Assembly (NCBI GenBank): GCA_963573305.1
Contig: OY754339.1
Span: 10,959,941-11,023,940 of the forward strand
Length of the DNA: 64,000 nt
From: Pyrrhosoma nymphula
Taxonomy: Eukaryota; Arthropoda; Insecta; Odonata; Coenagrionidae
Reading direction: 5' to 3'
Below, one piece after another: positions 11,691-22,413 of the stretch. Below the pieces are notes generated by a model, which did no database searches, was not told the DNA's origin, and saw nothing but the letters and a program-made list of their open reading frames with translations. Made by a program: the position numbers and the translations under genes. Each line of letters begins with the position of its first letter. Within the stretch, counting starts at the first letter, position 1.

Positions 11691-11899
11691 AGCCGTGCTA
11701 TGCGGGCTCGATCAGAATGGTCGGACACCAAGTGCGGAGTCAAGCGGGACCTGAGGGGCCGACGCTTGGAGACACCCCTCCTCCCCCGTGGATATCTCGG
11801 GCATCTCGGGGGGCCTGGGAGCAGGTGCCGCGAGTGCGGGCGCGACGTCAGCGGTTACAACTGCCCCGCAATCAGAGAAAGACGGGACGCCGAAGGGAG
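11691..11899 (+). other. GC-rich segment of unknown origin before the RdRp fossil
   Basis: Base composition jumps from AT-rich to GC-rich near 11690. All three forward frames are largely open but none gives a domain I recognise. It may be a further part of the viral insertion, since it has the same composition as the RdRp segment. Confidence 0.3.
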
Positions 11900-12574
11900 C
11901 GGGGGGGAGCAGGGACCTGTGCGAATGCGAGGGTGTGCGAGGCCCTGTGGGGTACTGTGACGGGAAGGGACGTGCGAGTGGTGCTGGGATCGAAAGACTG
12001 GCTATGGGGCAACGGGGTCCCGAGCGGATGGAGGTGGACCGCCCTCCTGGACACAGATCTAAACTGGACGAGTTGCGAAATTATAGTCGATTCCCTGGCT
12101 AGGGGAGGGGACGTGCCGGCGGTGCAGCCCGTCTTCAAGGTATTCCAAGGTGATGACGTTCTCCTGGGATTGAAGAGGTCGTGGGCGGCAATCGTGGGGA
12201 TGTACGGGCACTGGGGGTATAAAGTGCACCCGGAGAAGACCTACGTGAGCCGTTGCAGGGCAGAGTTCCTGCGCAGGAGCTTTGAGAAAGCAGGCATAAC
12301 AGGCTACCTGGCGCGGACGTTGCTGGCCATCCGGTTTAGGAACCCCATTCTCGAGTCGCCCGTCCACCCGGGCAGCAGGGTGTACTCGCGTCTCACCCTC
12401 TGGAGCCTAGCCCACCTGAGGGGTGCAAGCGGCACGGGTGTGGGCCGAGCGTATCTGGCTGATATGGGGGAGACGGGGTTAGACCGTGCTAATTGCGCGG
12501 CTTTCGCCCTGACGCCTAATTCCGTGGGAAGGGGGGGTCTCGACCCGACAAGTAGCATGGGAGCGGTGCTTTGC
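11900..12574 (+). pseudogene. Endogenous toti-like viral RNA-dependent RNA polymerase fragment
   Basis: One frame encodes the C-terminal half of a palm-type RdRp. GVPSGWRWTALLDTDLN (about 12013-12063) fits motif B (SG...T...N). FQGDDVLLGL (GDD at 12149-12157) is motif C. GYKVHPEKTYVS is motif D. RAEFLRRSFEKAGITGYLAR is the EFLR motif E typical of Totiviridae-like viruses, followed by thumb-like sequence. Motif A and everything N-terminal are absent. The reading frame is open across the fragment, but it runs in from P-element sequence and out into the retroelement in a different frame from the RT. The long ORF at 11384-13030 is therefore an accidental fusion. This is a non-retroviral integrated RNA virus sequence without polymerase function. 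Confidence 0.72.
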
Positions 12575-14507
12575 CGCGAGAGGTCGGCCGGTTGGTGGAT
12601 CCCGGTGATTCCGCGGGGCCCTCTCGTTCAGTGCAACGACCACAACAGTACCAGCCCACCAGAAACCGGGGCAGACCACGCGGCGGGGCCGCTAGCCCTG
12701 GCGTCCCAATTGACTACGATTCCGATTACTCGGACGAAGCCTACGACAGCCGCTCTCAATCACCACCTTTGTTACATCTGCCGGGACCTCCGTCTCCTGG
12801 CCCACCTGAACCACTGGCTGAGGCAGCGGAGGATGACCTCCTCATTGGCGATCACCTCCGTTGGCACGATTCAGGTGAGCCCGGTGACGCTGTGGGGGCC
12901 GATGGGTTCGACCCGTTCTCCTATGGGTCTAGTGTCGCTTCAGGGGACTCTGGCGGGTCCCCACCAGCTAGTCCTACATTCACCGTGGAATTATCTGATC
13001 CCGATGACGAGGACCGACCGCGGTCAGTGACGGGCTCCGAAAATGCTACGGACGACGAAGACGCGGTTTCCCATGGACCAGTGTTCGGGGATTTCCCGGT
13101 GCCCCCCGAATACCCTGATATGATCCCGCTTCAAGAATTACTTAACAATCCCCGTGCTACGGTGGAAGTGGCCCTAGACGACACGCCTCTGTCTTGTCTA
13201 GGGCCATTTCCGTACGACGACGAATCAGTGATAGACCTAGTGATTAACGGTGCGAACGTTCCTAAGCCCCTCGATGCGCCGCATGTGTTCCTGTCCTCCG
13301 ACGACTCGGCCGACTTGCGCCGTTACCTGGAGAACCTTGTCTCTCGAGGAGTGCTAGTGCGTCGACGGCCAGTCTGTGCCTTCCGGACCTACCTTATCCC
13401 TAAGACGTCCGGAGGGCACAGACTCATCCATGACCTCTCCCCATGGACTGGTTTTTATCGGAAACCCAAGTTCCGATTGAAGGACGCGGCTGAAGCGGTC
13501 GCCAGAATTCCCCAGAACTCCTTCTTGGCAAAACTGGATCTCAGAGATGCCGTCTTTCAGGTTCGGATCGCACCGCAATTCTCCAAGTTTTATGGTATTC
13601 GTATTGGTAATTTATATCATTGTTTTGACAGGCTGCCCATGGGGTATTGCCTAGCGCCCGCCATCATGCACCGGTGGGCCCGGGCGGTTGCCCGGGAAGT
13701 GTACTCTCTTTTTAATGTGTGTTTGGTGCCATACTTAGATGACTGGCTCCTTGTGTTACCTGACAATTTTGTTGTGGCCCAACAATTGGTGCAAAGAATT
13801 AGGAATTTTGTAGAAAGTGATTTACGTGTAGTGCTGAACATTGATAAATGTGTTTTGGTTCCTAGGAGGCGAATCCAGTATCTGGGAGTGATCATCAGCA
13901 CGGAGGACAGCACCCTGCGGCTCACCCGTGGGGCCCTGGATAGACTCGCGTCTGGAATTAACATCATTCCTCGCCTCCGTGCTGCTTATCTGCCTAAGAT
14001 TGCTGGATTCGTCTCCTGGGTGTGTTATATTTCAAGATTGCCGTATTTCCTTATATCCAATGTTTACCGCCGCAAAGTTGTGTGGCTTAACAAGTGCCTT
14101 GACAGTGAGTTATTTCGCAAGGTCCGGAAGTGTAGTCCTTACGACCTTATGTTTACAGCCTACAGCGACGCCACGCCGTGGCAATGGGCCGTGGTTTGCC
14201 CACAGCTGAATGCGCACAAAGATTTGAGCATGAGTTACCTATTTATTTTGCAGAGGCTGAAGCAGCCCTGCGAGGACTTAAATACATTTATAATAATTCG
14301 CCTGAGTTTTGCACAATTGTAATGAACATTGATAATACTGCCGTGTTGCACTGTATGCGCCGGGGAAATGGCTTGCTTTTTCAAGATGATATGTATTGTG
14401 AAATGTACCTTGAGTTAATAAAGAATCCGACGCGGTCAGCGTCCTGGATATTCGTGCCTACGGCCGCCAATCTCGCCGACCGTCCTTTCAGGACCGTTCT
14501 CGTGTAA
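12575..14507 (+). pseudogene. Reverse transcriptase-RNase H polyprotein, retroelement copy 2
   Basis: The frame is open from the viral junction to about 14210. It carries the acidic N-terminal region, FGDFPVPPEY, PLSCLGPFPYDDES, and RT motifs LAKLDLRDAVFQV (A), FDRLPMGYCLAPAIM (B), YLDDWLLVLP (C), LNIDKCVLVP (D) and IQYLGVIIS (E). RNase H starts with AYSDATPWQWAVV. A frameshift near 14210 moves the rest, AEAEAALRG, MNIDNTAVLHCM and AANLADRP, into another frame ending at 14505-14507. The RNase H acidic residues D, E, D and D are all recognisable. No ATG fits the observed N-terminus, so the true 5' end is missing or initiation lies upstream. No integrase or recombinase follows. The RNA would be copied by RT, probably in the cytoplasm. 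Confidence 0.78.
13166..13209 (+). other. Bulged RNA stem-loop inside the RT ORF, copy 2
   Basis: TGGCCCTAGAC (13169-13179) pairs with GTCTAGGGCCA (13196-13206). GACA (13180-13183) pairs with TGTC (13190-13193), leaving the same TT bulge and a six-base loop as copy 1. The outer AAG/TTT pairs keep the 14-pair length through one G-U wobble where copy 1 has A-U. Confidence 0.6.
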
Positions 14508-14620
14508 TATATGCCTAGGCCGGCCATCTTGGACGGCCGATGGTATATATACGCACGGGCACGGGACTGAGGCGGTTGAGTTGGAAATTGGTGATCGCAG
14601 GCACGAGTGCCCAGTCTCTC
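14415..14620 (+). promoter_or_regulatory. Terminal-repeat-like 3' block with TATA box, copy 2
   Basis: Positions 14415-14521 match 6219-6325 with only three differences by hand alignment, across the coding end and stop codon. TATATATA lies at 14544-14551, followed by the same GACTGAGGCGGTTGAGTTGG start-like sequence. Similarity to copy 1 fades after the shared GCCCAGTCTCTCT, about 60 bases beyond the TATA box. Confidence 0.5.
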
Positions 14621-14849
14621 TGGGGTCTGGGACTGCGGCCGAGGAAAGAGGTCGGCGTCCCGCCGGGTTGGGTCCCAAAACGATAAGGGAGCAAACCTCT
14701 GCATTCGGTCAACGCGAGAGAACTTCGTACAGGAGAGTCCAGAAATTTTTCTAGAGCCTCGTAGCGAAGAAGAATTTCCCTCTACGAGGCTTGGGCGCGA
14801 AAGGGTTAGCCCTTTCAGTGCCTATTTCAGGGCCCTTTTTTTCTCTTAA

Positions 14850-17689
14850 CCCTGCAGTACTCGCGTCTTTTTTGTAACGTGAGTACTCGCGCTGGGTCTA
14901 TTGGACCCATCCGAACGATGATGGTTGTTTTAGTCATTTACGATGGTTTAAATCTGTTTTAATGTTTTTCTATTTATAATTCCTGTTAAGACTATGTTGT
15001 AGTAAATATTTGTTCAGAAACACCGTTGATATTTTGCCTAAATATATTTTTGCGCTCTTTAACTTAAAACTCAAATATTTTTGTCAATTTACGATGACTT
15101 TGGGAAAGGGTTTTTGATTTGTCAATGGAAAACATTGAAAAAAGTGAGTTATTACATTCATTTTATTATAGCAATAAGCCTTTAATTTTATTTAATGCAT
15201 AGTTTTGTTATCTCTTAGTTCTCATAATTCTCCTCAGCCACTTCAGTGTCACGTGAAGGATCACAATCGCTCATCTACACAGATAGACTTGGCATGTTCT
15301 CGGCAAATATAGCGATTACATTTGAAACACAAAGTTTTTGTTTTACTGTCTTTTTCTGATCTGCACAGTTGACAACGTGACCGGCTACCCGATGTTGCAC
15401 TTCAGGTTGATTATCCCTTGTTTTGCAAAACTTATGTGCGGTATGTTGGAGTTTACATGACAACGTCGAAATCGTAGTTCACCTATCAATTAGTGGCTGT
15501 ATTAGATAAAAAGACAAGTCCTTTAGGAAAAGCTTTTGAACTCTCTATTGTAGTGGTGGGTTACTTGTTGACAGTAAAATAATGAGAGCATTAATTGCCA
15601 TGACATTCATGAAAGAATAGAAGGTCACCAAAGGCAATTCCCGACAGTTTCTTGCCACATTGTAAATCCCGCATAACTGGTCTGTTGTGTCTACGGCAGC
15701 CTTTGTGGAGTTATAAAATGAATTTATTTCTGGAAATTTTTTCTCCCCCACATTTATCTCATCGTTGTGATGCATCGTTGATAACAATAAAACACATTTG
15801 TTTGCTTTTGGAACTTATGATAAAATTGTTGTCTTCTTTTGAAACCCGAATATGGTTGATTTTATCACTCGAGGTATAGTGCCAATAAATGATGGTGGAA
15901 TTTCTTTTTTGTTTTTCTTATAGTTCTTACGATAGTTGTTTTACGTGTAATAACTTTGCACATAGGGGGAAGCTTGTCAATCTCTTATCTGTAGTAATGT
16001 TTATACCAGAATATAGCAGGTGACTAACGACTCTGTTTACAACTTCAATTGGTCTGAAATCGGTATAATAAGGCCCTTCAGGTTGTTTCCCACAGTAGAT
16101 GTCTAACTTAGATGTGTAATAGGTGCATGAATCTACAGCTGAAAATATTTTTAATCCCTACTTAGCGGTTTTGGTGGGGATATACTGTCTAAAGATACAT
16201 TTCCCCCTAACTGCTTCAAGTTTTTCATCAACAGTGACGTACGCGCCCCCGTTGTATGATTTCCGAATATTTTCGTTGAATGTTTCATTGATTTTACGGA
16301 TGGGAGCTAATTTGTCTGTGTGGCAACGGTTTTGACGATCACTGGCAGCATCAAAGCGTAGGCAACGCATCAAAATCGGAATCTATTGTACGACATAGTT
16401 GCATGGAAAATCTCCAAGCCTGTTCCATCCGTTGCCCAAAGGTCTTTCACATTCAGGTGTGAAGCATTGTGAACACCTGCGATGTACAACAAACCCAACA
16501 ATCCATGAATTTCAACTGTATCAGTTGTCGGCGAATTACGTGGCCTTTTGAATATATTATCAATTTTACGTATGAAAATATTAGCACAAGTAACAATTCC
16601 ATTGCATAGCAAATTCCATATTTCCAATGGGGTTTGAACATTTATGGAATATTGAGTCAGTGTTTTTACACTTTGAAAAATATTTTCTAAACTTGCTGAT
16701 ACATTTTTCCGAAAAGGCACTTTCTGTCAAGTAGTAATATTGTCTCTCCCAAGTAGCAGATGCTCGGGTGACTCTTCATCATCTTCATCGGTACTCTCTA
16801 ATTCTACCTCCTACTCACTATCTGTGTCATGAACACTTTCTTCTAAATGATCCTCTTCCTCATCTTCAGACAAACCACGAATGATGTTGTGTCTTTGTCG
16901 TCCTCAGTCAATCTCCCCCAGCCATGATTCGATTCGTTTTTTCTCCAAAGTCGCTTTATTCATGATGATGCTAAGGATCAATGTGAAATAAATCATGAAA
17001 TTTACTTCACTCTACCTATTTGAATTAAGTATACACTTTATATAATTTGTACTACTTAGAAATGCATGCAAAACTGTGTGTGTAAAGATATGCAACTCAT
17101 TCCTTGTGAAAAATTGTTTAGGTTTCAGAAACGTATTTTACCTTTTTAATTCCTGCGAAGCTGCGATGTCGGCAATCACAACTGTCTACAAGTATCACCC
17201 GGCCTCCCAGGGTAGTATTTTTATCGTTGAAATAACTCACAAATAATAAAAACTGATGAATGGTAAACACATTGATAGGTAAATAAATACTGCATAGCTG
17301 AACAACGATTGAAAATTTATTTTCTCTCTTTGCATCCGACTCTGTGTAGCTTGGTTGAAAACTGGAGAAAACGAGCTTTTTTGGACGGAAGTACCGCAGT
17401 AAACCTTGGAGTAAAGGTATGGCTGACAAAACCCATGGATCATATGCACTCCAAGCCATAAAATCTTTAGGGATGCGGAGTCAGCAGTTACTTTGAAGCT
17501 TTATAACAATGTTCACATGTGCTTATAATTGTATGCGTGTGGAAGTAGTGTAAGGTTGAGGGCCTCTAAGACGACTTTGTATTTCAGTGCGGTCACTATT
17601 CCCTTCCTTGAGAGTGGCATTCTCAAAACAACCATCTAATCTAACAACCAACCTCGGGTCTAATCGACCCATACGCGAGTACTCGAGGG
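14850..17689 (-). mobile_element. piggyBac-like element with inverted ends and TTAA duplications
   Basis: TTAA lies at 14846-14849 and 17690-17693. The ends are CCCTGCAGTACTCGCG (from 14850) and, on the other strand, CCCTCGAGTACTCGCG (from 17689), matching at 14 of 16 positions. A subterminal inverted repeat also matches: GAGTACTCGCGCTGGGTC inside the left end against a similar GAGTACTCGCG...GGGTC stretch at the right. The 2840-bp element contains a decayed transposase on the minus strand. It was inserted into sequence downstream of RT-RNase H copy 2, so it is younger than that copy. Confidence 0.88.
15261..16963 (-). pseudogene. piggyBac-like transposase, decayed (copy 3)
   Basis: Reading leftwards, an ATG at 16963-16961 starts MNKATLEKKRIESWLGEID, then an acidic region. 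TPLEIWNLL, EIHGLLGLLYIAGVH and FHATMSYNRFRFLMR follow, and then KLAPIRKINETFNENI and YVTVDEKLEAVRGKC, with the usual VDE motif. Later text covers AAVDTTDQLCGIYNVAR, carrying the third catalytic Asp, and LPLVTFYSFMNVMAINA. The end is a cysteine-rich finger, RCQLCRSEKD to CFKCNRYICREHAK, with a stop at 15261. Stops (for example near 16915 and 16725) and several frameshifts separate these parts. It is the only piggyBac copy here spanning N- to C-terminus. The enzyme would have moved the surrounding 2.8-kb element. Confidence 0.85.
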
Positions 17690-17693
17690 TTAA

Positions 17694-18066
17694 GTCCTCT
17701 TCCTTCGACTGATTACCGCGGGTTTTTCCGTAGTACCCTCCCCGCCCTTATCTTTCTGAATACCTAGCGGTTCTTGGTATTTGGCTAGCGCAGTGTGCAA
17801 AAGTTTTCTTCATTTTCAATTGAAATTTTGACAAGAGTTCGTTGCTAAGGAGGAACGAATACGACACTGCTGGACGCTTGGGTCTATTAGAAAGCGTTTT
17901 CCTCTTCCGTGTATTTTAAAATGTGAGTACTTTTCAATATTTGTAAAGTAAGAGAAGTGGATTCATTTTTAATATTTTTATATAAATAAATATTTTATTT
18001 CATCATAGATTATTACTATAATATCTGCAGTTATATATTTTTAACATATTTTTTTTCAGCTTCAAA
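17694..18066 (+). other. Downstream flank of the retroelement and 5' leader of the next piggyBac gene
   Basis: The first part continues the sequence interrupted by the piggyBac insertion. From about 17880 a likely 5' UTR ends at AAAAT|GTGAGTAC (donor 17923 region). A polypyrimidine-AG acceptor lies at about 18059, just before the ATG at 18067, so a leader intron is likely. Confidence 0.45.
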
Positions 18067-19143
18067 ATGGCTCCCAAGAGGAAAAGATCTACCTCCGAGT
18101 CATTTATCCTTGACGATTTGGATCAAAGTGATAGCGATGATGATTATATGCCCTCTTCTGAACCTGATTCTGATGAAGAGAATGTTTCTGGTCCTGTTGC
18201 CTCAACGTCTTCTGCCATCATCAAGCGTACTCCAACTTCCCGATCAAGATTTTCGTCAACTTCATCATCGGAATCTTCCTCTGATGATGATTTGGATGCT
18301 GATACTGAAGCAACAAAGGAACCAGAAGAGCAGATCTGGAGAAATTAAAGGAGAAAACTTAAGCAACACGCATTTGTTGGTGGAGCGAGCGGCTGCATGG
18401 TGAAAATTCCTGAGGTATCCAGTTTTCTAGATTATGTCCTCGTATTTTATCCTCCACAAATTATGGCCAAAATATCCGAAGAAACAAATAAATACTATGT
18501 TTCTCAAACTAAGATTGAGCAGAAGACTGCGAAGTCGAGAGTTCATAAATGGGTTGAGACATCTTCTGATGAGCTTTACATTTTGTTTGCTGTATGCATG
18601 TTGATGGCAAGGGTAAAAAAACTAGACGTCAATGAATATTGATCCAGGGATAAATTATTGCTGACACCGATATTTTCTGAGATTATGCCCAGAGACCGCT
18701 TCTTCCTACTTTTCAGATTCATTCATTTTTCTGATAACAGTGATCCTCATGGGGGGGACAGGTTGGTTAAAATTCGCCCAATCATCAACCACTTACGGAA
18801 TGTTTTAAAAAATATTTTTCTCCAGGGGAAAATTTGTGCATTGTCGAAAGTCTTATGCTATTCAAGGGTCGCATGTTTATTCCCAGCAAAGACATCGCTT
18901 TGGAATAAAATATTTGTTATGTGCGACTGTGAGACAGGATATGTGCTAGATTTCATTGTCTACACTGGATCGACAACTGATACAGAGGACCACAAGCTTG
19001 GTAAGTAGGGAGATGTTGTTGCCACCCTAATCAGCCCTTACATAAAGGCCACACATTATTTGTGGACAATTGGTATACGAGTCCGGTCCTATTTTCTTGG
19101 CTCTATAACAGAGCCACAAATGCTTGTGGAACTGTAAGACGTT
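18067..19143 (+). pseudogene. piggyBac-like transposase, N-terminal two thirds (copy 2)
   Basis: ATG at 18067 opens an acidic, serine-rich N-terminus (LDDLDQSDSDDDYMPSSEPD). DDE_Tnp_1_7 sequence follows: IMPRDRFFLLFRFIHFSDNS, KIFVMCDCETGYVLDFIVYTG with the first catalytic Asp, and GHTLFVDNWYTSPVLF with the second catalytic Asp. It ends at CGTVRR plus a stop at 19141-19143. Breaks are a TAA near 18348 with a shift, a TGA at 18640-18642, a shift near 18830 and a TAG near 19007. The C-terminal third with the third Asp is missing. It belongs to a different family from copy 3. Confidence 0.78.
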
Positions 19144-19434
19144 AAATCAAATGATAAATAGCATTATGGGCACCAAATCATACTTACGCATATAAGCGTG
19201 CCTAGCACTTACATAAATATACCAGTCTAAACTTCACAATCTTGAAAGAGATAAAAGTAGCAAATCAGGCAAGCAAAATAATCGAAGGTTAGACTGCAAA
19301 TAAAGGATTAGTCCTTTTTTATGCATGATATGTTTTGAGTGTTTGTTGTGGATTCACCTCTTTCCCCACACCTTTATGGTGGCTCGTGGGATATTATGTG
19401 GATGTAGTCTCTAATGATTTTATTTTCTTTACAG
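19144..19434. other. Spacer before the second Myb/SANT gene
   Basis: No gene is seen. Around 19360-19405 is a stretch (CCCACACCTTTATGGTGGC and following) that resembles 24991-25030, suggesting a short dispersed repeat. Confidence 0.35.
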
Positions 19435-20338
19435 ATAGCTTCCGCTGGGGCCATGACGCTATTCTTCTCCTGGTGGAAACCTACAGGGAGGAGGAACTCC
19501 TCTTCCTCAGCAGGAAGGTTTCCGCGAAGAAGGTATGGGATAGAATAGCGTCAGTGATGCGGGCCCGGGCCATGAACATTACGGGGGCTCAATGCAAGAG
19601 CAAGTTAAATGGGCTTAAAAACCATACAAAAGTATTAAAGATACAAATGGCCGCAGTAGAAATGGAAGACGGACATGGCCATATTTAGACGTAAGTCTAG
19701 GAGAATGTTTTAAAAGTCAATTCATAGCCACATCGCATTGGCATGGCTGCCTCGCTGCTTTTTGCTTGACAAGCATGACAATGGTTCTATGTGACTTTTT
19801 ATGTTCCTTCATTTCAGTTGATGGATGGCCTTTTCGCTGAAAAGCCTTGGGTGGCTCCGGTATTGACCCTGGAGTCAGACACAATGCCGGGGCCATCAGG
19901 TGTTACCAGCAAAATCAACCAGGCCACCAGTAAGGAAATCACCCGTAAGTGATTGAAACTTGTGAATAGTTTTCTTAGTAAGACTTGTAAATAGATAACT
20001 TTGTGAACCAAGTGGTTAAGGCTTTATTTTTGTAATATTTTTTACGTTAGATCCCTACAGTGTTATCATTGTCAAATGTAGTTATTCTTTGTTTCCCATG
20101 CTGATAGTGTTGACCACCTTCTTATTTGAATCATTATTTGCTGGAGAAGGTTCATTGGCATTATAGTACAAAGCAAATGTTATGACATTGACTTACAGGC
20201 AAAAGGTCAAGGGAGGACTCTGCGGCGAAGCTTCTTGAGGCCCTCAAAGAGACCAGGGCGGCGAATGCAGGAGTTGCTAGTCCGGCAGGACAGATTCCTG
20301 GACCTGCTTCAAAAATTGGTGGAGAAGTAAATGTTTGA
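19435..20338 (+). CDS. Myb/SANT-like DNA-binding protein, three exons, lightly damaged
   Basis: Exon 1 (19435-19690) follows tttacag and carries LLVETYREEELLFLSRK, KKVWDRIASVM and, in another frame, RRTWPYLD before GTAAG. A one-base shift between these parts is needed. Exon 2 (19818-19944) follows tttcag, joins in frame as LMDGLFAEKPWVAP and ends at GTAAG. Exon 3 (from 20200) follows ttacag and encodes RSREDSAAKLLEALKETR. The family-typical ending QDRFLDLLQKLVEK lies in a second frame, stopping at 20328-20330, which implies another single-base lesion. AATAAA at 20412-20417 is a probable poly(A) signal. The exon order and splice phases parallel 259-715. This is the better-preserved copy but probably a pseudogene, or the sequence has small errors. 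Confidence 0.65.
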
Positions 20339-20417
20339 TGTTTTATGTTGTCTGTGGTTCAATGTCTTGTCTGTGGTGATGTAAATATTTTGTCTGTGGT
20401 TTTGTTTTGTCAATAAA

Positions 20418-20929
20418 TGTCTTGATTTGAGATCAATATATTCTTTTATCTTTCCAACCTTTCTCAATGAAGATTATATCGTATGTTAAATGATGTGGGA
20501 TGTATGGTACTCCTTCTAATATTCAAGTTGACATTTAGTTTTATTTTAGTCATTTCCTTAAGGGCAGGCTGGCACGGATTGCAATTACGCTTAAGGCTTG
20601 CTGTTAATACGATGGGTTCAAGTCTAGTTCTGCATTTGAGAAGTATCATACATTCATGCGTGTGCAATTGAGTAAATTTGAAAAGGACTTGTGATCATTA
20701 AAATAAATAGCAGGTCATAGTGGAAAGCACCAGTCAACATAAATGAAATATAAAAGATCGTAATTGCAGGGAAACTAATTTTCCATGGCATTCTGGGGAA
20801 GGTGGGAAAAGAGTTACGGTACTCAGGTTAGCAACCAATCACACACTTAAGCACTGTACTGGGTACGGTAGGTATTGCAATTTTAACTCTTTCACTAAGT
20901 AACATCATCTGAAGCATGAACCATCACTG
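20418..20929. other. Spacer without identifiable gene
   Basis: The sequence is AT-rich. Open frames on either strand between 20464 and 20671 mirror each other and have no domain. I see nothing else. Confidence 0.4.
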
Positions 20930-21760
20930 TGGAGCACCGGAAGATCTCCGGAGTTGGCTACTAAGCATCTACAAGGCATGGTAACTCGCATTGAAGGCTG
21001 GTTCCAAAGATGGAGGATGAAACCAAACGCTGCGAAGACCCAGCTCCTCATCGCTAAATCTCTAGGAAAGAGACCAACCAGCCTGCAGCATCCAACTATG
21101 GAACCAAGAGGTCACGGATACGGGAGAAGCCAAATATCTGGAAGTCACCGTGGACAGGTACCTAACATTTATTTAACATGTTCAGGAGATCCGGGCAAGG
21201 TGTAGCAGACGAAGCAACCTCATTCGCACGGTCCACGCAGGCGGGCGTGGAGTGTCGACGAGGTGTTGCATGCTCCTGTATCGGGCTTTTGTGAGACCGG
21301 TTATGAAGTATGCGGCCATTGCCGTCCACCCATTGAGACGGAACCTATTTTCCTACGTCACCCTTGAGCATCAGATTTTGCGCCAGGCCTTTGGCCTGCA
21401 CTATCGAGCCCGGAGCAATACCGTGTACAAAATTTCTAATTCTGAACCCATTCTCCACATACTTTGTCCACTACGGTGCAACGCGGCCAGGCGAATCGCC
21501 ACCAACAACCCGTATGTATTACATTAGATTATGTCCAGAGGCAGCGGACCAATCCCGAAGTCCAACAAAACCAAGCTGTACTCCACGCCGAAATTAATCG
21601 CAGACCACCTGCAACTGTACCACCCAGACGCCATCCTGCCTCCAACGGATATTCGACCCGTCATTCCTGCACCGTAGCAGCTGACCATCACGCCGGGACT
21701 CCCGCTGGACCCAAAAAATGAAAGGAGACACAAGACCCCCGGCAATGAATCCCCCACCCT
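20930..21760 (+). pseudogene. LINE reverse transcriptase C-terminal fragment (Jockey-like)
   Basis: The fragment starts within the region following the RT active site: LQGMVTRIEGWFQRWRMKPN then AAKTQLLIAKS, the usual thumb motif. After a frameshift near 21180 it continues as LYRAFVRPVMKYAAIAVHPL and LEHQILRQAFGLHYRARSN, the C-terminal RT region of Jockey-type ORF2. It is truncated at the 5' end, as is usual for LINEs. About 90 further codons have weak similarity, and no poly(A)-like tail was fixed. Confidence 0.65.
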
Positions 21761-22413
21761 AGCCCAGTGATTTCTCCCAGTGCCAACCCAGTGAAGTGAA
21801 TTATAGACATGCCAAAGACTATTTAAAAACTATTTTTCATAGTATGTATACTTATAGTTGTTGAATCTCAAAAGTATATCTCAGTTGCTATGAATTCTTT
21901 ATTTATTTATTCATTATGTATTTTTCACTGTTATTGTTACAACCTGACGACGGTTTTTGCGGGTTTCCCCTCGTCCTTGGGCAAATGCAGGGTCAAGCCT
22001 TCCCCGCACATTTATCCAGTAAAAGGTGGTACCTGCCCTAAAGAGGCAAAAGCCTACACCAGGGTCCACATTTGCGTTGTTATCTGTCTTTGTTATGCTC
22101 TTCTATTTCCTGTAATTTGTTTGCAAATGTGAAATAAAACACTTGTTGAACTTGGGCACAGATTATGGCCCATCACTGATATAAAAACAGGAAAGCACTG
22201 ATGATTCCATGTGGCTCTCCAAATGATCAGTGTTATATTGCTGAACTTCTTCACAATTAATCACCGAAGAGCTGTAAGTTTTTCTGAGTTCTTTACAGAT
22301 TGCTTTTCAAGTTGTTTTGCAAAGTGAGCCAAAAAGTAATACTATCTATTTTCAAGATTTATTGTATCAATTTACCTTCTTCAGCATTTTAATATTGCTT
22401 CCCTTACTTTCAG
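21761..22413. other. Spacer; possible LINE 3' UTR then intron-like sequence
   Basis: No gene is supported. Around 21950-22110 there is a moderately GC-rich patch, and an AATAAA occurs near 22133. The last 100 bases run into a polypyrimidine acceptor at 22413. Confidence 0.3.

Noticed and set aside
11384..13030. A single 548-codon open frame
   Set aside because: It runs through P-element, viral and retroelement sequence with clear changes of homology and composition; the fusion is accidental.
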